Of a DNA stretch of 64,000 nucleotides, positions 12,477 to 25,244 are shown piece after piece (the first letter of the stretch is position 1; each line of letters begins with the position of its first letter). This DNA is from Mesorhabditis belari. Lineage: Eukaryota > Nematoda > Chromadorea > Rhabditida > Rhabditidae. The translations under genes and the position numbers were made by a program. The notes beneath the pieces are model-generated. The model ran no database searches. It saw nothing but the letters and a program-made list of their open reading frames with translations, and was not told where the DNA came from. The DNA lies in NCBI GenBank assembly GCA_958450365.1, contig CAUEEP010000740.1:2297501-2361500 (forward strand), in the 5' to 3' direction.

Positions 12477-15400
12477 CTATTCATTATTGAGCTCATAGCT
12501 GAGATGCATGGCCTGCACCACGAGAATCATCAAGAATGTCACAATGAAAACGACCATTAGAAAACGAGGAGGAGGACACGATCGAACACGGAGGCAAGAT
12601 ATTCCCATTGGAGAGCGTATCTAGAAAAAAGATCGACATTGGAAATGTTCTTACTGTAGCCAGGCATAGCTATAGATCTTATTATAGTTCGTACTATAGC
12701 TATAGATTCTCCTAGAGTCTTTCCGATTCGATTATTGGGGTTGTTCACTATTTAGGCTATAGTTGTTCTCTAGTTTCCACCCAACAAACCTTCTTCCAGT
12801 TTACTCTCGATGACAAGAGAGTCATTCATTTGTTAGTACAGCAACAATGGCCATTGATGTTCGATGATCGTCATTCCGAGAGATCTCCGAAGCATTTGAG
12901 GGCATCGCTGATGCTGGGAAGTGCCCTGGAAAGAAAATTGATAGACTGACATTGTGAAATTTTGCAAAAAAAAACTGCAAAATTTTCACTCAAACATGTG
13001 AGAAAATTTGGGCTTTATGCGCTCACTCATTAGCTGGAAAATGTGGCGGATAGTGAGCGTTTACGAAAGCATAAAGTGCGAATCCTCAATTTCAATGGCA
13101 CTCATAAAAAGCAGTAATCCAAGAGCAAGACCATAAATCATCATCATATGCGAGAGTGGTTGATCTTCTGGAATGAGTCAGTGACACGGATCGACAGAAA
13201 GCCCCTAGTTGGGGTCAGCGATCTTCTGCCGAGATTTAACCTGTGAACATTCGGGGGAAAGATAGGGAAGACTTGTAAGACGAGGACGGAAGCTGTTTGT
13301 AGAAGCGAAACGTTTAAGATCATTTCATTTTAAGAAGATATTCTATAAAATAAGTTCAGAAACAAGTCTATGTTAGTGATAGGTCTTCATTTTCCAGAAA
13401 TCTTCCATTCGCAGGCTCAGCCTGTCTGGCTAGTCGTTGCCAGTTCGATCGAGCGAGCGCGGCTTCGATAGTGTCGACTCCTCGGCTGATCTGAAAATCG
13501 AATTTTTACTTACTAATAGAAGTACTGCGATGTACTGAAATCCCGCCGTACACTTGAAGATTAGGAGTCGTAATTCACCCAGCCGTAACTGGCGGTTGTT
13601 TTTGACGGGTGTCGTTGGTGGAAGCCGTCTTTCGGATTAATCGATCCGAGCTCGGTATCGTAGTTGTTGTTCTAGATTGATTTTATCCTTATTAACTGTC
13701 TAAATTTGATCAAAGAATGGGAAAAAAGACAAAAAATGACTCAAACAAACCATTGGCCGTTTCAAAGATGGTTTCCCCTTTGTACCTCTTGTATCCGAAC
13801 ACCTGTCTCTGCCCTTAGTTCCACCAATGTTGTTGGAGCTCTGGAATCAATAAAATAATAGTGTTTGTGATTAAAATCAAATTATAGATATGAAATTTCC
13901 TATTTTATTTTTCCACTTTACCGAATGCTGAGCCATTTGGCAATTTTGTGGAAGAAAATGAAGGTGATAATCGGAGAAATCGGACGGGAGTACATTTTCT
14001 GAAAAGTTATCAGTAAAATGATAAGGCTGAGATATAGCTTTAAATACAAAACTCGATTTTAACTATCTTTGCTTTAAAGTTACCTGTAGTTGAATATTGA
14101 GAATGAAAGCGGTGAAGAGTGTGCCGAGAAAGATCACAAAGATGATCGTCAAATAGAATAAAACCCATAGAAGAATATTGTCAAAAGCTGTCAGGAGCTT
14201 ATTTTGTTTTCAACTTACCAAATAAGGGAACATAATCGGAAGTGGTTGGCATTTGCTCAGAGACCATCATCATTAGATGGACATGGCGAGAAGGGAATCG
14301 ATACCCAATGACAATTTCTCTATGACGCTTTCTGATGAGGTGGAAGCGGCCGTGAAAAAGCCTTCAAGATTCCTTTTTAATACTTATTCCGTAATAAAAG
14401 ATTTATCTTTAGCTTTTACGATCGCATTAACATTCATTTGTGTGGTCTATGAGATTTCTAGATCCTATGAATGGTGTTTAAGAATATCTTTCGGTTTTCA
14501 CACAATTTCCCAACCAGAGTTTGACTATGCTAGGTTACCGTAGATTACGATATTTTTAAAAGTTGCTATATTTTTGAAAACACAGAGAAACTTTAGATAT
14601 TAGAATTTACTTTAGAGAAACATCAGAGCTTAGGTTTAGAATTTCCCCATCGGAGTTGATTTCAACAAAGTAAACACTTTGCTAGGGCTTCTCTCTAGCT
14701 GGAATTATCATTACATTTCCTGTTTCTTAACTTAATCTTAAATTTTGTTGAAAGTCTTCTAATTAGAATTGAATTCTTTTAATCTCTTACCAGTGACAGC
14801 GACCATTGTTATAACGGATGTGGGAATGACGAGATTCACAATGTAATAGAGGGGTTTCTTCGGATGACAAGATGCGCATGAAGCAATACCCAAGGCTCGG
14901 GACAACATGGGATTTACTCTTCCATTTGATCGATTTTGAATGAAACCACCACCCATTCCTCGTTTTGGATGAATTGATCAAGACGAACCAACTGAAAATC
15001 AGTTTTTATAGTTTTTTATGCTACAGTTACCAAAAGTGTAGCTTATGCTCAAAATGAAAAAACGCATATTTTCTGATCAATTCAAGTTCAAAACACCAAA
15101 TAGTTTCAGTAAAACTAAAAAATTTAGGGCAGCGGCCTTCGGGAGGGGCGGATTCTCATCTTTTTACACTCAAAGTACACGTCATTGGGTAAGTTTTAAA
15201 TAGAGTTTTTCATTAATAGAAAGAGCGCTGTAGTTCAGATTTTTCGAGAAATATTCTGCAAAAAATATGCCACTTAACCGATTCTTCAACCAAAATAATC
15301 AATACTGGATCTAGACGAGGGTCCACGAGGAGATCACCAAGCCGCAATTCTGTTGGTCATTGCGCTGGAAAAATCTATAACTTTGTTGAACACTTCACTT

Positions 15401-16896
15401 GAATTTATGATTTACCTGATATCCAGTTGACAACTCTCGTTCGATACAACGCTGGATACATGAATTTCACTTCAGCTCTCCGCTGTCCTTGTAGTACTTC
15501 GTAGTCACCACCACATTGATATATCTCTCCGTTTCTTCGCGATTCATCACAACACTAAAATTGAACAGCTTCTGAAAGAGTTTAAGTCTTATTACCTGTT
15601 ATAAATATAGAGTATCGGGCAGCCAAACGGCGTGATAGGGCAAATGGTGACATTGATTCCTCCATAAAGACTCGGGTTCCAACTGGAAATGTTGTGATGT
15701 AATGTCCCGTTAAGATATGCAAATTTATGCAAATTGGTTTTGCTTATATCAAAAATCCGTCTCTACAAAAACACACAATATTCAGGAGTTCCCCTTGCAA
15801 TGTTTCTCTTCGCTGTGTAACTTTAATTGAAACTACTTTATCCATTGTCTCTCTTTATGCTCACCAATCGAAAGCACACACTAAACCTCTATATTTCTCC
15901 TAATACAGACACTTTCTCAATATTTTGGACCTAGACCAAGGGAGGCGGTCCTTCGCTCTATTGTCATTACTCAACTTGAAACTCCCTTTCATTCGGAGTC
16001 CTACCCCTTCCACTAGCATGTCCCCCCGATCCCATTGTTGTTTATTGGACTCACTAAAGGTGCTCATTACTCATGTAGATAAACAAGTAAACATAATCTT
16101 CCGGAATGCAAGAAAGGTCTGTCGTTTATTCCGAGGGCCTTCCCTCTGACTTGTCGGTTTTGTTGGGAGTGACAGGGAAAGTCCACTTACATCTCAATTG
16201 CACGTAAAAGCAAACATATCATTCCGGAAATCACACACAAATTTATCCTACACACGTGGAAACTTACACTTAAACGAACTTCCAAAAATCTGGCACAAAT
16301 TAATTAAAGCACTTAAAATCAAAGAAACAAAAATATCCAGACGAGTATTTACCTGAGAAAATCGTCATTCCATTTCTGGATCACCCAAACGTTCAAATCG
16401 ATGCTCTGTTGTTTCTCATTCTGGAAAATACAGCCCACTTCTTTACTGTGGAACTTCAAAAATATATTCACTTGATCATTTTTGCAAAGAATGACCTCAG
16501 AAATGTTGTAAAACGATGTGGAATTGTCGAAAAATCTACTACAATCAATTTTCTTTGCTAAATTATGCTACACATTGAGTTTCTATTGTAAATGTTTATG
16601 AATTAAATTTTTTAGAATCTTTTTATCCTTGAGAATCTTTGTAAATCCAATTTGATACTCACCACCGCGAGGAATTTGATAGAGAGTCTATCGAGAAGAG
16701 AACAAACGTCCGATTGGCGTGATCAATCACTGGACGAACTCGGCTATCGTATCTGAAAAATTTGGATAAACTTGGAAATAAACATTAGATAATGAATCTT
16801 TAGCTATTTTTTAAAAAAACCTTCTGGGATCCATCAAATCTTTCGCCAATCTGATATGTGGCAGAAAATCCCCATTGTCGTCCATTAGGGCTTCTC
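12477..16896 (-). CDS. Cys-loop ligand-gated channel subunit, nAChR alpha-like, frame-disrupted
   Basis: A minus-strand multi-exon gene for a pentameric acetylcholine-type channel of the plasma membrane. N-terminal exons encode LAKDLMDPRR and YDSRVRPVIDHANRTFV, then NEKQQSIDLNVWVIQKWNDD and WNPSLYGGINVTI. The Cys-loop region includes DQQNCGLVISSWT. A vicinal cysteine pair (CCPEPW, near 14900) marks an alpha-type ligand-binding subunit. M1 is LYYIVNLVIPTSVITMVAVTG (14790-14850), M2 lies at 14270-14390 with a preceding Glu and VSEQMPTTSDYVPLF after it, M3 is FVIFLGTLFTAFILNIQLQ, and M4 is near 12530-12610; the stop is at 12477-12479. The Glu near M2 suggests cation selectivity. Splice sites look normal, but at least eight places need one base added or removed, nearly all in short homopolymers, plus one stop before CCPEPW. 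Either a young pseudogene or consensus errors. The signal-peptide exon upstream of 16896 was not found. Confidence 0.75.
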
Positions 16897-18531
16897 CTAA
16901 AGTTTTATTGTATACTTTTGCAAATCTTCTATTCTTTTTCCTTTTTCAATGTATATTTATTTTTCATACAATTTCCATTTCAAAATCCAAATTCTCTTTT
17001 TTTTGTGGTTGGGGTCCGCGATGCGGGGAGGAGTTGAATTTTTCATAGGAAAATCTCCGCTTATTCCCCCGATAGATGAAAAAAAAGAGTCACCCATTTT
17101 GATTCTATGGACAAAGACCAAAAAAAAATTGAGGGAGAGGGTTTGGTTGTTGGATCCATCAATAAACTGGAATTCAATATTTATGATCCACAAAACGTTG
17201 TATTGAGACCACATACACAAATGGTAGATATATTCTAGCTGTTTTTGCAAAATAACCCTGGTTTTTCCCTAGGTCAAGAAGAGACTGGATCAGAAGAGAC
17301 TGGACTTTCGACTAGTCCAGTAAAAGAACGTACTTACCCAACCCTGCTTACATCTGCCATTATCCTCAAACCTATCACTTTCTCTAAAGCTAAAACTCTT
17401 TCTAATGTAAACAAGTGGTAAATATTTTAAAAGTATTCAAGGAGGTAATTTTTACTGTTTGGCTTGTGACGATTGAAGTAATGAATGATAGTTAGAGTTG
17501 TTGAGAGACGGGAGATCAACGAGGAAAACATTCGGAGAACTACCGAAATCCCCGGTCTTCGGGTCTTTTAATCGAAGACATTCTCCTGAAAGAACGAAAT
17601 ATCCGAAAGTCCACGAAAGGAAAAGTTCAGTTAGTTGAACGTTTGAACCAAATATAGCATGAAAACAGAATGCTGTAGTTACTAAGTAGTCGGTTCTGAA
17701 AACAGAGAGAGAAAAGTAGGATTGCAGTGTCAGGAGAAATTGCAGTGTCAACTTGCATAACTAGCACTGCATAACTTGGTTCAGGTCTGAACCACTTAAC
17801 TTGACCCACCTACCCCGACAGGTCAGAAGTCAAGTCTAGACCTAGATTCTGGTTTTCAGCTCAAGACCCCAAAACCTAGAAGCTTGCACGAACATCAAAA
17901 GGACCAAAGAATGACATGGTCAGAAAAAGGTAAACACTTTTCTCAAAGAATCTAGTTGTTGTGATTCTTTTTCAAATCAACATCCCAATTCTTCAGGAGT
18001 GCTCAGATTTCTTGAAGGGAAAGAAGAGGGGTGCGAACTCCTCTCTTTTATCTATAAGACCAAAAAGAAAGAAAAGAATGGGGGAAAAGAGACACTCAAA
18101 ATTGCCAGCCGTCCATATTTCCCTCAAGGATAATTGCCCACAAAATGCCCCACGAAAAACGCGTCAAAAGTCTACTCAAGTTTCATATGAAAATCTTGAT
18201 CACTTGGAATTTTGGAAAAGAGCTAATGGAGAGCAAGGGGAAGTTGTTTGCATTGTGGAGGCAATGATCTGAAAGTGTTCCATTTTTTTGGGGGAATAAA
18301 GGATAAAGAGTAGCTTCGAGTGGGTTATCTTTACCTGGGAGTAAAGGGGGTTATTGAAGGAGCCCACTCTATTTCTTTTTCTTTGATTTCTCATTCTCAG
18401 ACATTCCCCTCTGTGGGGATTTCTGCTCCAAGACCAATGCTCGAAACCCGTCCAAACAGCTGGACAACCCAAATTCCCGGTTTCGCCTACTGAAGATGGG
18501 GTGAAGGTCGATGGACACCCCAAAGAGGGCC

Positions 18532-18564
18532 ATGATTCCGTCAATTGTCCATTGACGGAATCAT
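18532..18564. repeat. perfect 13-bp hairpin with 7-nt loop
   Basis: ATGATTCCGTCAA is followed by the loop TTGTCCA and then by the exact reverse complement TTGACGGAATCAT. No U-tract follows and no gene is adjacent, so its role is unknown. It may be part of a short palindromic repeat. Confidence 0.7.
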
Positions 18565-18710
18565 ATTCATGGTCAATCCATATACAAGTCTAGAACGGCA
18601 CTTTAAAAACGAATAGTTTTAACAGGAGATTCGGAATTTTCTGTTTGATTCGGATCCGATTCGGCTCTAAATCAAAGAGGAAAGTAAAGTATGGCAAAGA
18701 AAGATTTTCG

Positions 18711-18782
18711 GAGAAAGAATTGAACCCTCTCGATCTTTTTGCTTGCCGAGCAGGTGCTCTAACCACTGAGCTATCTGATAGC
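18711..18782 (-). repeat. tRNA-derived SINE-like element
   Basis: On the minus strand an excellent A box (GATAGCTCAGTGGTTAGAGC) is followed by a 7-nt anticodon-type loop (TCGGCAA) and a B box (AGAGGGTTCAATTC). Position 33 of the loop is C instead of U, arguing against a working tRNA. In tRNA sense the upstream flank is pyrimidine-rich, shared with copies at 35936 and 37561. Best read as one member of a dispersed tRNA-derived family. Confidence 0.6.
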
Positions 18783-21073
18783 TTTTTACCAGAGAAGAAA
18801 GAGGAAATGCAAGGGGAAGAGAAAAAGAAAGAGAAGGAAACACAGAAACATTTAACCCGTAATCCTAAGACCTCGAAGAATTGAGTTTAGAGTTAGACAA
18901 CGTATTATAGGAGCTATATAACTTCGAAGTCAAGTCTGTTAAAGGAAGAAAAATAACCTTGTAAACTTAATCACCTGCAACTGAACTTCTGACAGAATTC
19001 ACATTCTAAAATTCTTACAATTTCTCAGCGTTGACTGAAAGCTGAACTGATAGTGAGCCGATTTCTTTTATTTTGAATGTTTGAAATTAAAAATTTTAGT
19101 TCTAGGAATTTTCGAAATGGATTTCAACCTTTCAACTCAACTGCAAATCGTTTACACAAAGGCTGGAATGGGAAAAGGAAAATAAATGTAAAGCGAAGCT
19201 GAGAGCAAAATAAGACCAATCAAGTGGAATGACCAAAGTATTGCCCACACGGCGTCAGTTTCGAACCTAATTTTCTTTGCGTGGCAGCCTGCCCAGTCGT
19301 TCCTTTTCCATTTCTTTTCTCCTTTTCTCGCACTCCATTCTTTTTCCATTCCGCTCTCGGGAAGTCACTCTTGTTTTTTTTCGGATCTCTTTGACGAATC
19401 GTTAGCCTTTTTGTTGTTCCTAATGGAAGATTTAAATATAGAGATCAAAAGAAGTTGCGAATAATTTACTATATGTCCGCTAAGAAACAAAGAAAAACAT
19501 AGCTAAAACTCAAAAGTCTAAGTTTTAAATGCAAAAAAAGTGGATTGGATCAATAAACCTAAAGCTTAGTCAATTTTAAATCTCAACATACATAAGTACC
19601 ACTTCTTGGAGCGAAGAGAACAAACAACAAACTTATAGTTAGATTTTGTAAACTTGAAACTGAAATCTGTTATATGTTAGTTGTTTGTGAATCGATGCTA
19701 AAGAACAGGAGATCGAATTTCGGGCAAAAGCGCCAAGTGACAAGTCTTCAAGGTGAAAACATGAAAGATATCCTCTGTAAAATGATAAACCAAAAAATGA
19801 TAAAGAGAACATAAATAGAAATTGGAAATTAGCTTGACAGTTTACTCCAACACTGTATTCAATATATTAGATTGGCGCCGGAGCATGTCTTTTCAGTCAG
19901 ATTCTTAAGCTCATTTTCTCAAGTTCAAAAACCATGTCTCTAGTTCCATTTTGGTTCTACCAATAACTTTATTTAAATGTTTACTGAGAGGATAACACTT
20001 TAAAAGTCTGATCAAAAACTAAAAATTTTTTTCACACACAGCTCGAAAGCTGAAAGATTAAAAATCTCGAACGGAGGTCTAGTTTCTTTACGATTTTAAG
20101 CAGTTAAAACGATGATTTAATTCTAAAAATATTTATGTAAAAACTTTTGAAAGAATTACCTTATGATTCATACTGTTTAGAAGTTGTTTTGCCGCTACCA
20201 GGCTGCAAAAGAAATCTCAAGACGACGACCCCAGAAACCCACTTTGGGTATTGTTGATGAGTTATTTAAAAAGACAAATTATTTAATATATTTAATAACT
20301 TCAAAGTTTTAGGCCCAACTGTTTAATATTTAGCAGTATTCTTAAGCTGTCACTTTAAAATAGAATTATAATGTAACAAATGAAGGACGAAATCCAACTA
20401 TAATCAACTACTAACATCTTAGTGTTAGTAGTGGACATAACACTAACATTACTAACATGTAACAACTACTAACAAACCAACTACTACTACTAACATTTTA
20501 GTGTTTATCTTCGCATTACAAAAGCTTTATGAAACCTCTGTGAAAACTAATAATGTCCGTTGTATGAGCAAGATATTCGGCTATCTAATTATCATTTATT
20601 CAGTTAGTTTAGGCATTATTTAGGTAAGCAACAAGCTCTCAATCTTGACGTGATACAATTTCCAGTAAACCGCACTTTTTTGATGATCAGAGAATGGCTT
20701 CTACAAGCTTTCTCAAATGGTCATCGAGGTAATCGTGACAAAGTGAAAGGAACTCATAATCAACAATGATGGACATAGCTTTTAATATTTATTTGTTCAA
20801 GTTTTTAAGTTAACTTTGTTTTGTTAAAATGCGAAGTCATACCTAAACCTAATATTTCAGGTTCAGAGTTAGAGGATTAAAACTTGTTTACAGTAGGCTG
20901 AACATAGAAAAGTGCAGGTAAGCTTTTTTCTTATGGCTTTTAAAAAAGATAAAGGAAAATATCAGGGTATTCTTAATGTTAGATTTTGAAAATTTCAAAA
21001 TTATGTAAATATAAATTTGTGCATGAAAGAACAATAAGCTTTATTCTTGACTCAAATGCAAATTTGGATAGAT

Positions 21074-21298
21074 TACTACTGGCAATGAATATCATTTGAA
21101 AAACGATCGTCACTTTCGCGCGTCTGTAACTCTCTTGTCTTTATCGTGTTTCTAAATATTAATATTACCATTGTGTAGCCCTAAAGAGCTTTCCAGAAAT
21201 ACATAGCACTAATAGTTTAAACTCAAAGACAAGGGAGTTACAGACGCGCGAAAGTGACGATCGCTTTTTCAAATATGATATTTCATTGTCCAGTAGTG
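21074..21298. mobile_element. foldback MITE-like element, about 225 bp
   Basis: Two arms of about 70 bp (21074-21143 and 21223-21298) are near-perfect reverse complements, with a shared core CGATCGTCACTTTCGCGCGT and outer ends reading ACTACTGG. The roughly 80-bp centre is AT-rich and non-coding. Length, terminal inverted repeats and absence of an ORF fit a non-autonomous DNA transposon. A TA duplication at the ends is plausible but not clear. Confidence 0.65.
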
Positions 21299-23785
21299 TA
21301 TCTCATCTAGTTGAATAAGTCTGTTCATTTAGTGAAAATAATACCTATACCCTTTGCAATAGAGTGTAAGGATAAAGTTGAAAATTTCCAAAACAGGTAG
21401 ACTTTTGAAATTCGAATTTCAGAAGGTGTAAGTGAAAGCTCGAGATGAGTGGGTTTGGATGGATGGGTAAAGAGACCCATCTACCCTAAATAACTTTATG
21501 ACTGGAAAGGGAATAATTTTGGAAAGAAGATGAAAAATTGAGGAGGAACTTGTAAAGAGTTGATGAAGACAAAAGACGAGAGAGATAAAAGATGGAAAAG
21601 ACTCAATATCATTCTCGCTTTTCTCTTTGTTACAGAAAAACATTCTGCGAATCCCCAAGGGATCATATCGACCCCTTCTTTTCTTCTTTCTCATTCTCTT
21701 TTTGTAGTATCAACTCAATCAACTATTTGACGGCTGAACGCTAAGTATTTTTTTCGTTGTTCAGAATTGAACTTAAAGAAAACATACGGGTTGACTCTTT
21801 AAGCATACATAGAAAAGGATAGCTACCCATTGAATTGATGGAGAAAGATTGCATTGATGGGAAAGACAAAATGAAGCTGACTTATCCCCATCTAGATGAG
21901 ATTTTCTGATCTAAGCTCAAGCCTCAGTTTGAAATCGCAGAGTTTAAAGATCAGCAAGTTTAGAGTGGAACCAAGATTTCCCTGTATTCAGAAACGGTTA
22001 ACATATCGTGAACCATGAAGCTAAAATGAAATTAAACTTGAAACAAAGTTCGGTTTGGCTTTGCTTTGCTTTGCTTACTTTGGTTTTGTATTGCTAAAGT
22101 TTAACGATTCAAAGTGCCTACAAAAGCAGTTTCTTGCAACACTCAACGCTAAAAGAAACCAGAAAACTTGGACCCAAGGTGAAGAGATCACTCTCGGGAA
22201 AAGATGAATGTGCAATTCGATGGAGATTTGTGTGAATATCTGGGATCAGGTAGAAAGACGAAAGGTTGGGTCAACTGAGGAAATGCCATGAATTGGCGAT
22301 GATTTTGTTTGAGGGGGCTCCAGAATCGCGGAGCTCGACCAAGGGCCTCCCCTCCATGGGGTCTTTCTCTCCCAACCCCGATAGGAGCAATATTCACGGA
22401 TTGAAAGCTCTCTTTCCTTTGTACCCACAGCCACCCCAGACTCTTCTCCTTTCCCTCTCCTTTCCCTCTCCCCTTTCCCTTCCCATTCTACCACATTCAG
22501 TTCAAACACCCCCAAATTCGGGTCCATGAGGGAAACAATGAAAAGGGTTTTGAATAGCGTCATTGTTCTTTCTCGATTGATCAAATACCAACGAACACTT
22601 TCTGCCAATCTGCAAAGATCACAAGAAAAACTTGTGGGAGTTTTGAGCTCAAAACTTGCACCTGTGGAAATCATACAAAACTTTGCTAGCACTAGCTAAT
22701 ATCAAAGAGCAACTCAATGGTACTCTATATGAAATTTTTTTGTTGTTAGTTGGACTCAAAACTGGATCTGAATTCAACTAAACGATTCAAGTGATCAAGT
22801 TGTGATAGCATTGTGCTTAAAAAAGCCCACAAAGCCTATGATTGCAGTAAACTACAGATCAATTTTCATAGATGAAATTTGCAATGAAAACGCTTCTTAA
22901 ACGCTTAAATCTTCTTAAACGATTTTTCATTGTTCAAAGAATGATAAGAAAGTCGAATCTTTGTTTTTCTTGCGCCAGAAACTTTGACGCAGATATTTCT
23001 TAAAATTTGATTATTCTGCTTTGTTTCTTGCTACAATCATTTTTCTGGAGTTGTAAAGCGGGAGATTGGAATCCGGATCTTCGGATTTGCATTGAACCCA
23101 TTCAAAAGGTTTTAATAGATAATAGAGATAATTTTAAGCTAAATGATTGAGGATATCCATATTCGGAAGTGCAATCAATATGTTTGATGTTCAAGTAATG
23201 GAACGCACTTCTCAATTCATGACATTTTCATGCACATCTTCTCGTTCAACAAGCACGATACTGTGAGTTGAAAAGAAAGATTTTAGAGACTCGTCAAACA
23301 AATGATCTTGTTCATTTATTCCTCTGATATGGCTTACATCAAAAATTGGCCCGAGATTAAAACTTAATGGGCGGTTTTAGATTTCCTTACGGATTTTTTC
23401 GTTGGGGGCAAAAGAAGGTGAATGGCACGTGGCAATGAAAAGATGGGACGCCATTCCAATTCGCACTCGATGGGTACAAAGTCAGTGATGATATACCGTT
23501 ATTGATGTCGTGATTAGTGACAATACTATAATATTAAAACAAATTCAGTTTGAAATCATCGAAACTTGAGCTTTTGTCCGTTTTCCCGGACTTTTGAAGG
23601 ATTCAAAACGTTTTGCATGTTTTGTAAATAGATTTCCGTTTTAAATTTTATTTACTATTATTATTTGTTAACTTTTTGTATAGTTTTAGAGAGGGACATT
23701 TCCAGCTTTTGAATGATAAAAACTAGCGTATTGAATAAACAGAACCTGAGAAAAAGATTTTAGATGATTGCTTAGAGAACTTTAG

Positions 23786-24079
23786 ATGAACCATCAAAGA
23801 AGTGGCGACTGTATATTCAGTTGTTGTCTCGTGGTCTCAATGGTTGCCGTCGATTGCAAATCGAAATCGAAGAAGGTCTCTGCCAGTCACAACCCACCAA
23901 TAATTTCGTGAAAGTTGTGACACTAAAGCTTTTTCTAACCTCTCTATTACCAACGTTCAATGCAAAATTCGATCAGCAAAACCTGCAAAGCTAAGCCCAC
24001 AAGTTGTGATGCACTTTGCCTGGGTCTTCATTATCGAATGGTGAATTTGTGCCAGATGTCAAAACAATGTCAAATTTGA
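23786..24079 (+). CDS. small secreted Cys-rich peptide (predicted, two exons)
   Basis: A possible 74-residue preproprotein. The ATG at 23786 directly follows TTTAG, which could serve as a trans-splice acceptor. Exon 1 (23786-23907) encodes a hydrophobic leader (IFSCCLVVSMVAVDC) then a Lys/Ser-rich spacer. The donor GTGAAAG at 23908 and acceptor GATCAG at 23976 join in phase to exon 2 (23977-24079), which encodes five cysteines spaced C-x6-C-x3-C-x10-C-x5-C and a stop. The combined frame is open throughout. I do not recognise the family; the spacing is loosely like small defence or toxin-like peptides of nematodes, which is inference only. It lies about 320 bp upstream of a lectin remnant on the same strand. 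Confidence 0.4.
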
Positions 24080-24398
24080 CTTTTGCTTCAAAATCTACTC
24101 TCCGAAGCTGTCATTTGTTAGTTTGGAGTATTAGAAGTTAGAACTTTTATCAATACGCTAGAGTGAGAACAGAAGAACAGAAAGAACAGTTGGCTCTTTA
24201 GTGTATCAACCATTTTCTCTACTCTTATCCGACAATGATACAAGGATTTCATAAAAGCTTTGCAAAAAGCTTCCAAAATCCGCGTCACATGATTATCTCT
24301 GAAGTTTGTGATTCGAAAGATAAGAAAAGAGAGAATATTCTTTGATTTCCCAAATAAATAAATAAGAAGGTGGAGAAACAATTTCATTCCTGATCACA

Positions 24399-25244
24399 AT
24401 GACTGAATATTTTATCTATTCATTTGTTTGACTTTCTTTTGGATCTTCATTAAGTGATTGTCAATCCAGAGCCATTTGGGATCCTGACCAGAAAACATGT
24501 CTAGTGCCCATTCAAGGGAAGTGAGTAAAAGATTTAAAAAAGTAATTGCAATTAAATTAGATATTAATCCATGAATTTTGATAAATGTCAACTATTCAGC
24601 CAAAAACTAGCACATTGGCCGAGGGAGAATGCGAATCGTACCGGGGAATGCTCATTTCTGTGCACAACGCATTCGAGAATGGAGTCGTCCAACAAAAGCA
24701 AATATGTGTGCGTTTATTTCAAATTTTCAATCAATCAACTCAATGATAACTTTTCAGTTTTCATCTACTACTACTATTTGGGAGCTCAACGACGGGGCAA
24801 CACTTGGACGTGGATTGACGGCACACCGTTCACATATCAAAATTGGGCACAAAGTAGGGAAAAAGGGGAGGGGCGAAAATCCTTTTCTCGAAATAGGCCC
24901 TGTTTCACTGGGTCTAGTAATATCTTTTTTAAATCATGATAACTTCTTGAAAACTACCGTAACCTGGTTCTCTAGCTCCGTCTCAAAATTAATAATTATA
25001 CCGTAATCTGTCATAATCGTAAGTATGTTCGATCTCAGTGGATGCAAATTTTTTCTCTTTTTTGCTTTGATTTTTTTCTCTCTCCAACCATTTTTGCAAG
25101 AAATATTAAGACCCGCCTGGAACCCCTTGAGTTATTTTTTTATACAGGAACAGTCCATTCATTACCGAAGATGTCAATGAGTACAAAAGTGTATCAGGAC
25201 CAATCCCCACAAGTATTTGTCCATTAATACTGATGCCTGTTTGA
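24399..25244 (+). pseudogene. C-type lectin gene, probably damaged
   Basis: A single CTLD can be traced. The ATG at 24399 opens a hydrophobic leader, interrupted by an in-frame TGA at residue 11, then LSFGSSLSDCQSRAIWDPDQ with a cysteine pair typical of a CTLD start. The next exons encode ECESYRGMLISVHNAFENG (about 24612-24705) and NTWTWIDGTPFTYQNWAQ (about 24762-24854), which are the classic core and WIDG...NW motif. The final exon near 25147-25244 does not give the usual C-terminal cysteines in a consistent phase. The leader stop and poor last exon suggest a pseudogene, or a consensus error as elsewhere in this window. Confidence 0.55.

Larger units (their letters stand above)
16900..23785. 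other. non-coding stretch with scattered repeats
   Basis: No exon chain with recognisable protein content was found on either strand. Open frames here (for example 18200-18544 and 22246-22692, both minus) are biased in composition and lack domain signals. The stretch includes a perfect hairpin (18532-18564), a tRNA-like repeat (18711-18782), a foldback element (21074-21298), ACTAACA-type low complexity (about 20400-20510) and a CT-rich tract (22430-22490). Confidence 0.55.

Noticed and set aside
17452..17751. Minus-strand ORF of 99 codons upstream of the receptor gene, as its first exon
   Set aside because: Hydrophobic start is suggestive, but no in-phase donor leads to the first receptor exon at 16896 and the content does not match the family.
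20390..20520. CRISPR-like or satellite array of ACTAACA units
   Set aside because: Units are irregular, short and lack spacers; simple low-complexity sequence in a eukaryotic genome.
22246..22692. Open frame of 148 codons on the minus strand
   Set aside because: Compositionally biased (Glu/Gly/Arg-rich from a CT-rich tract), overlapped by an open frame on the other strand, and with no domain or splice context.
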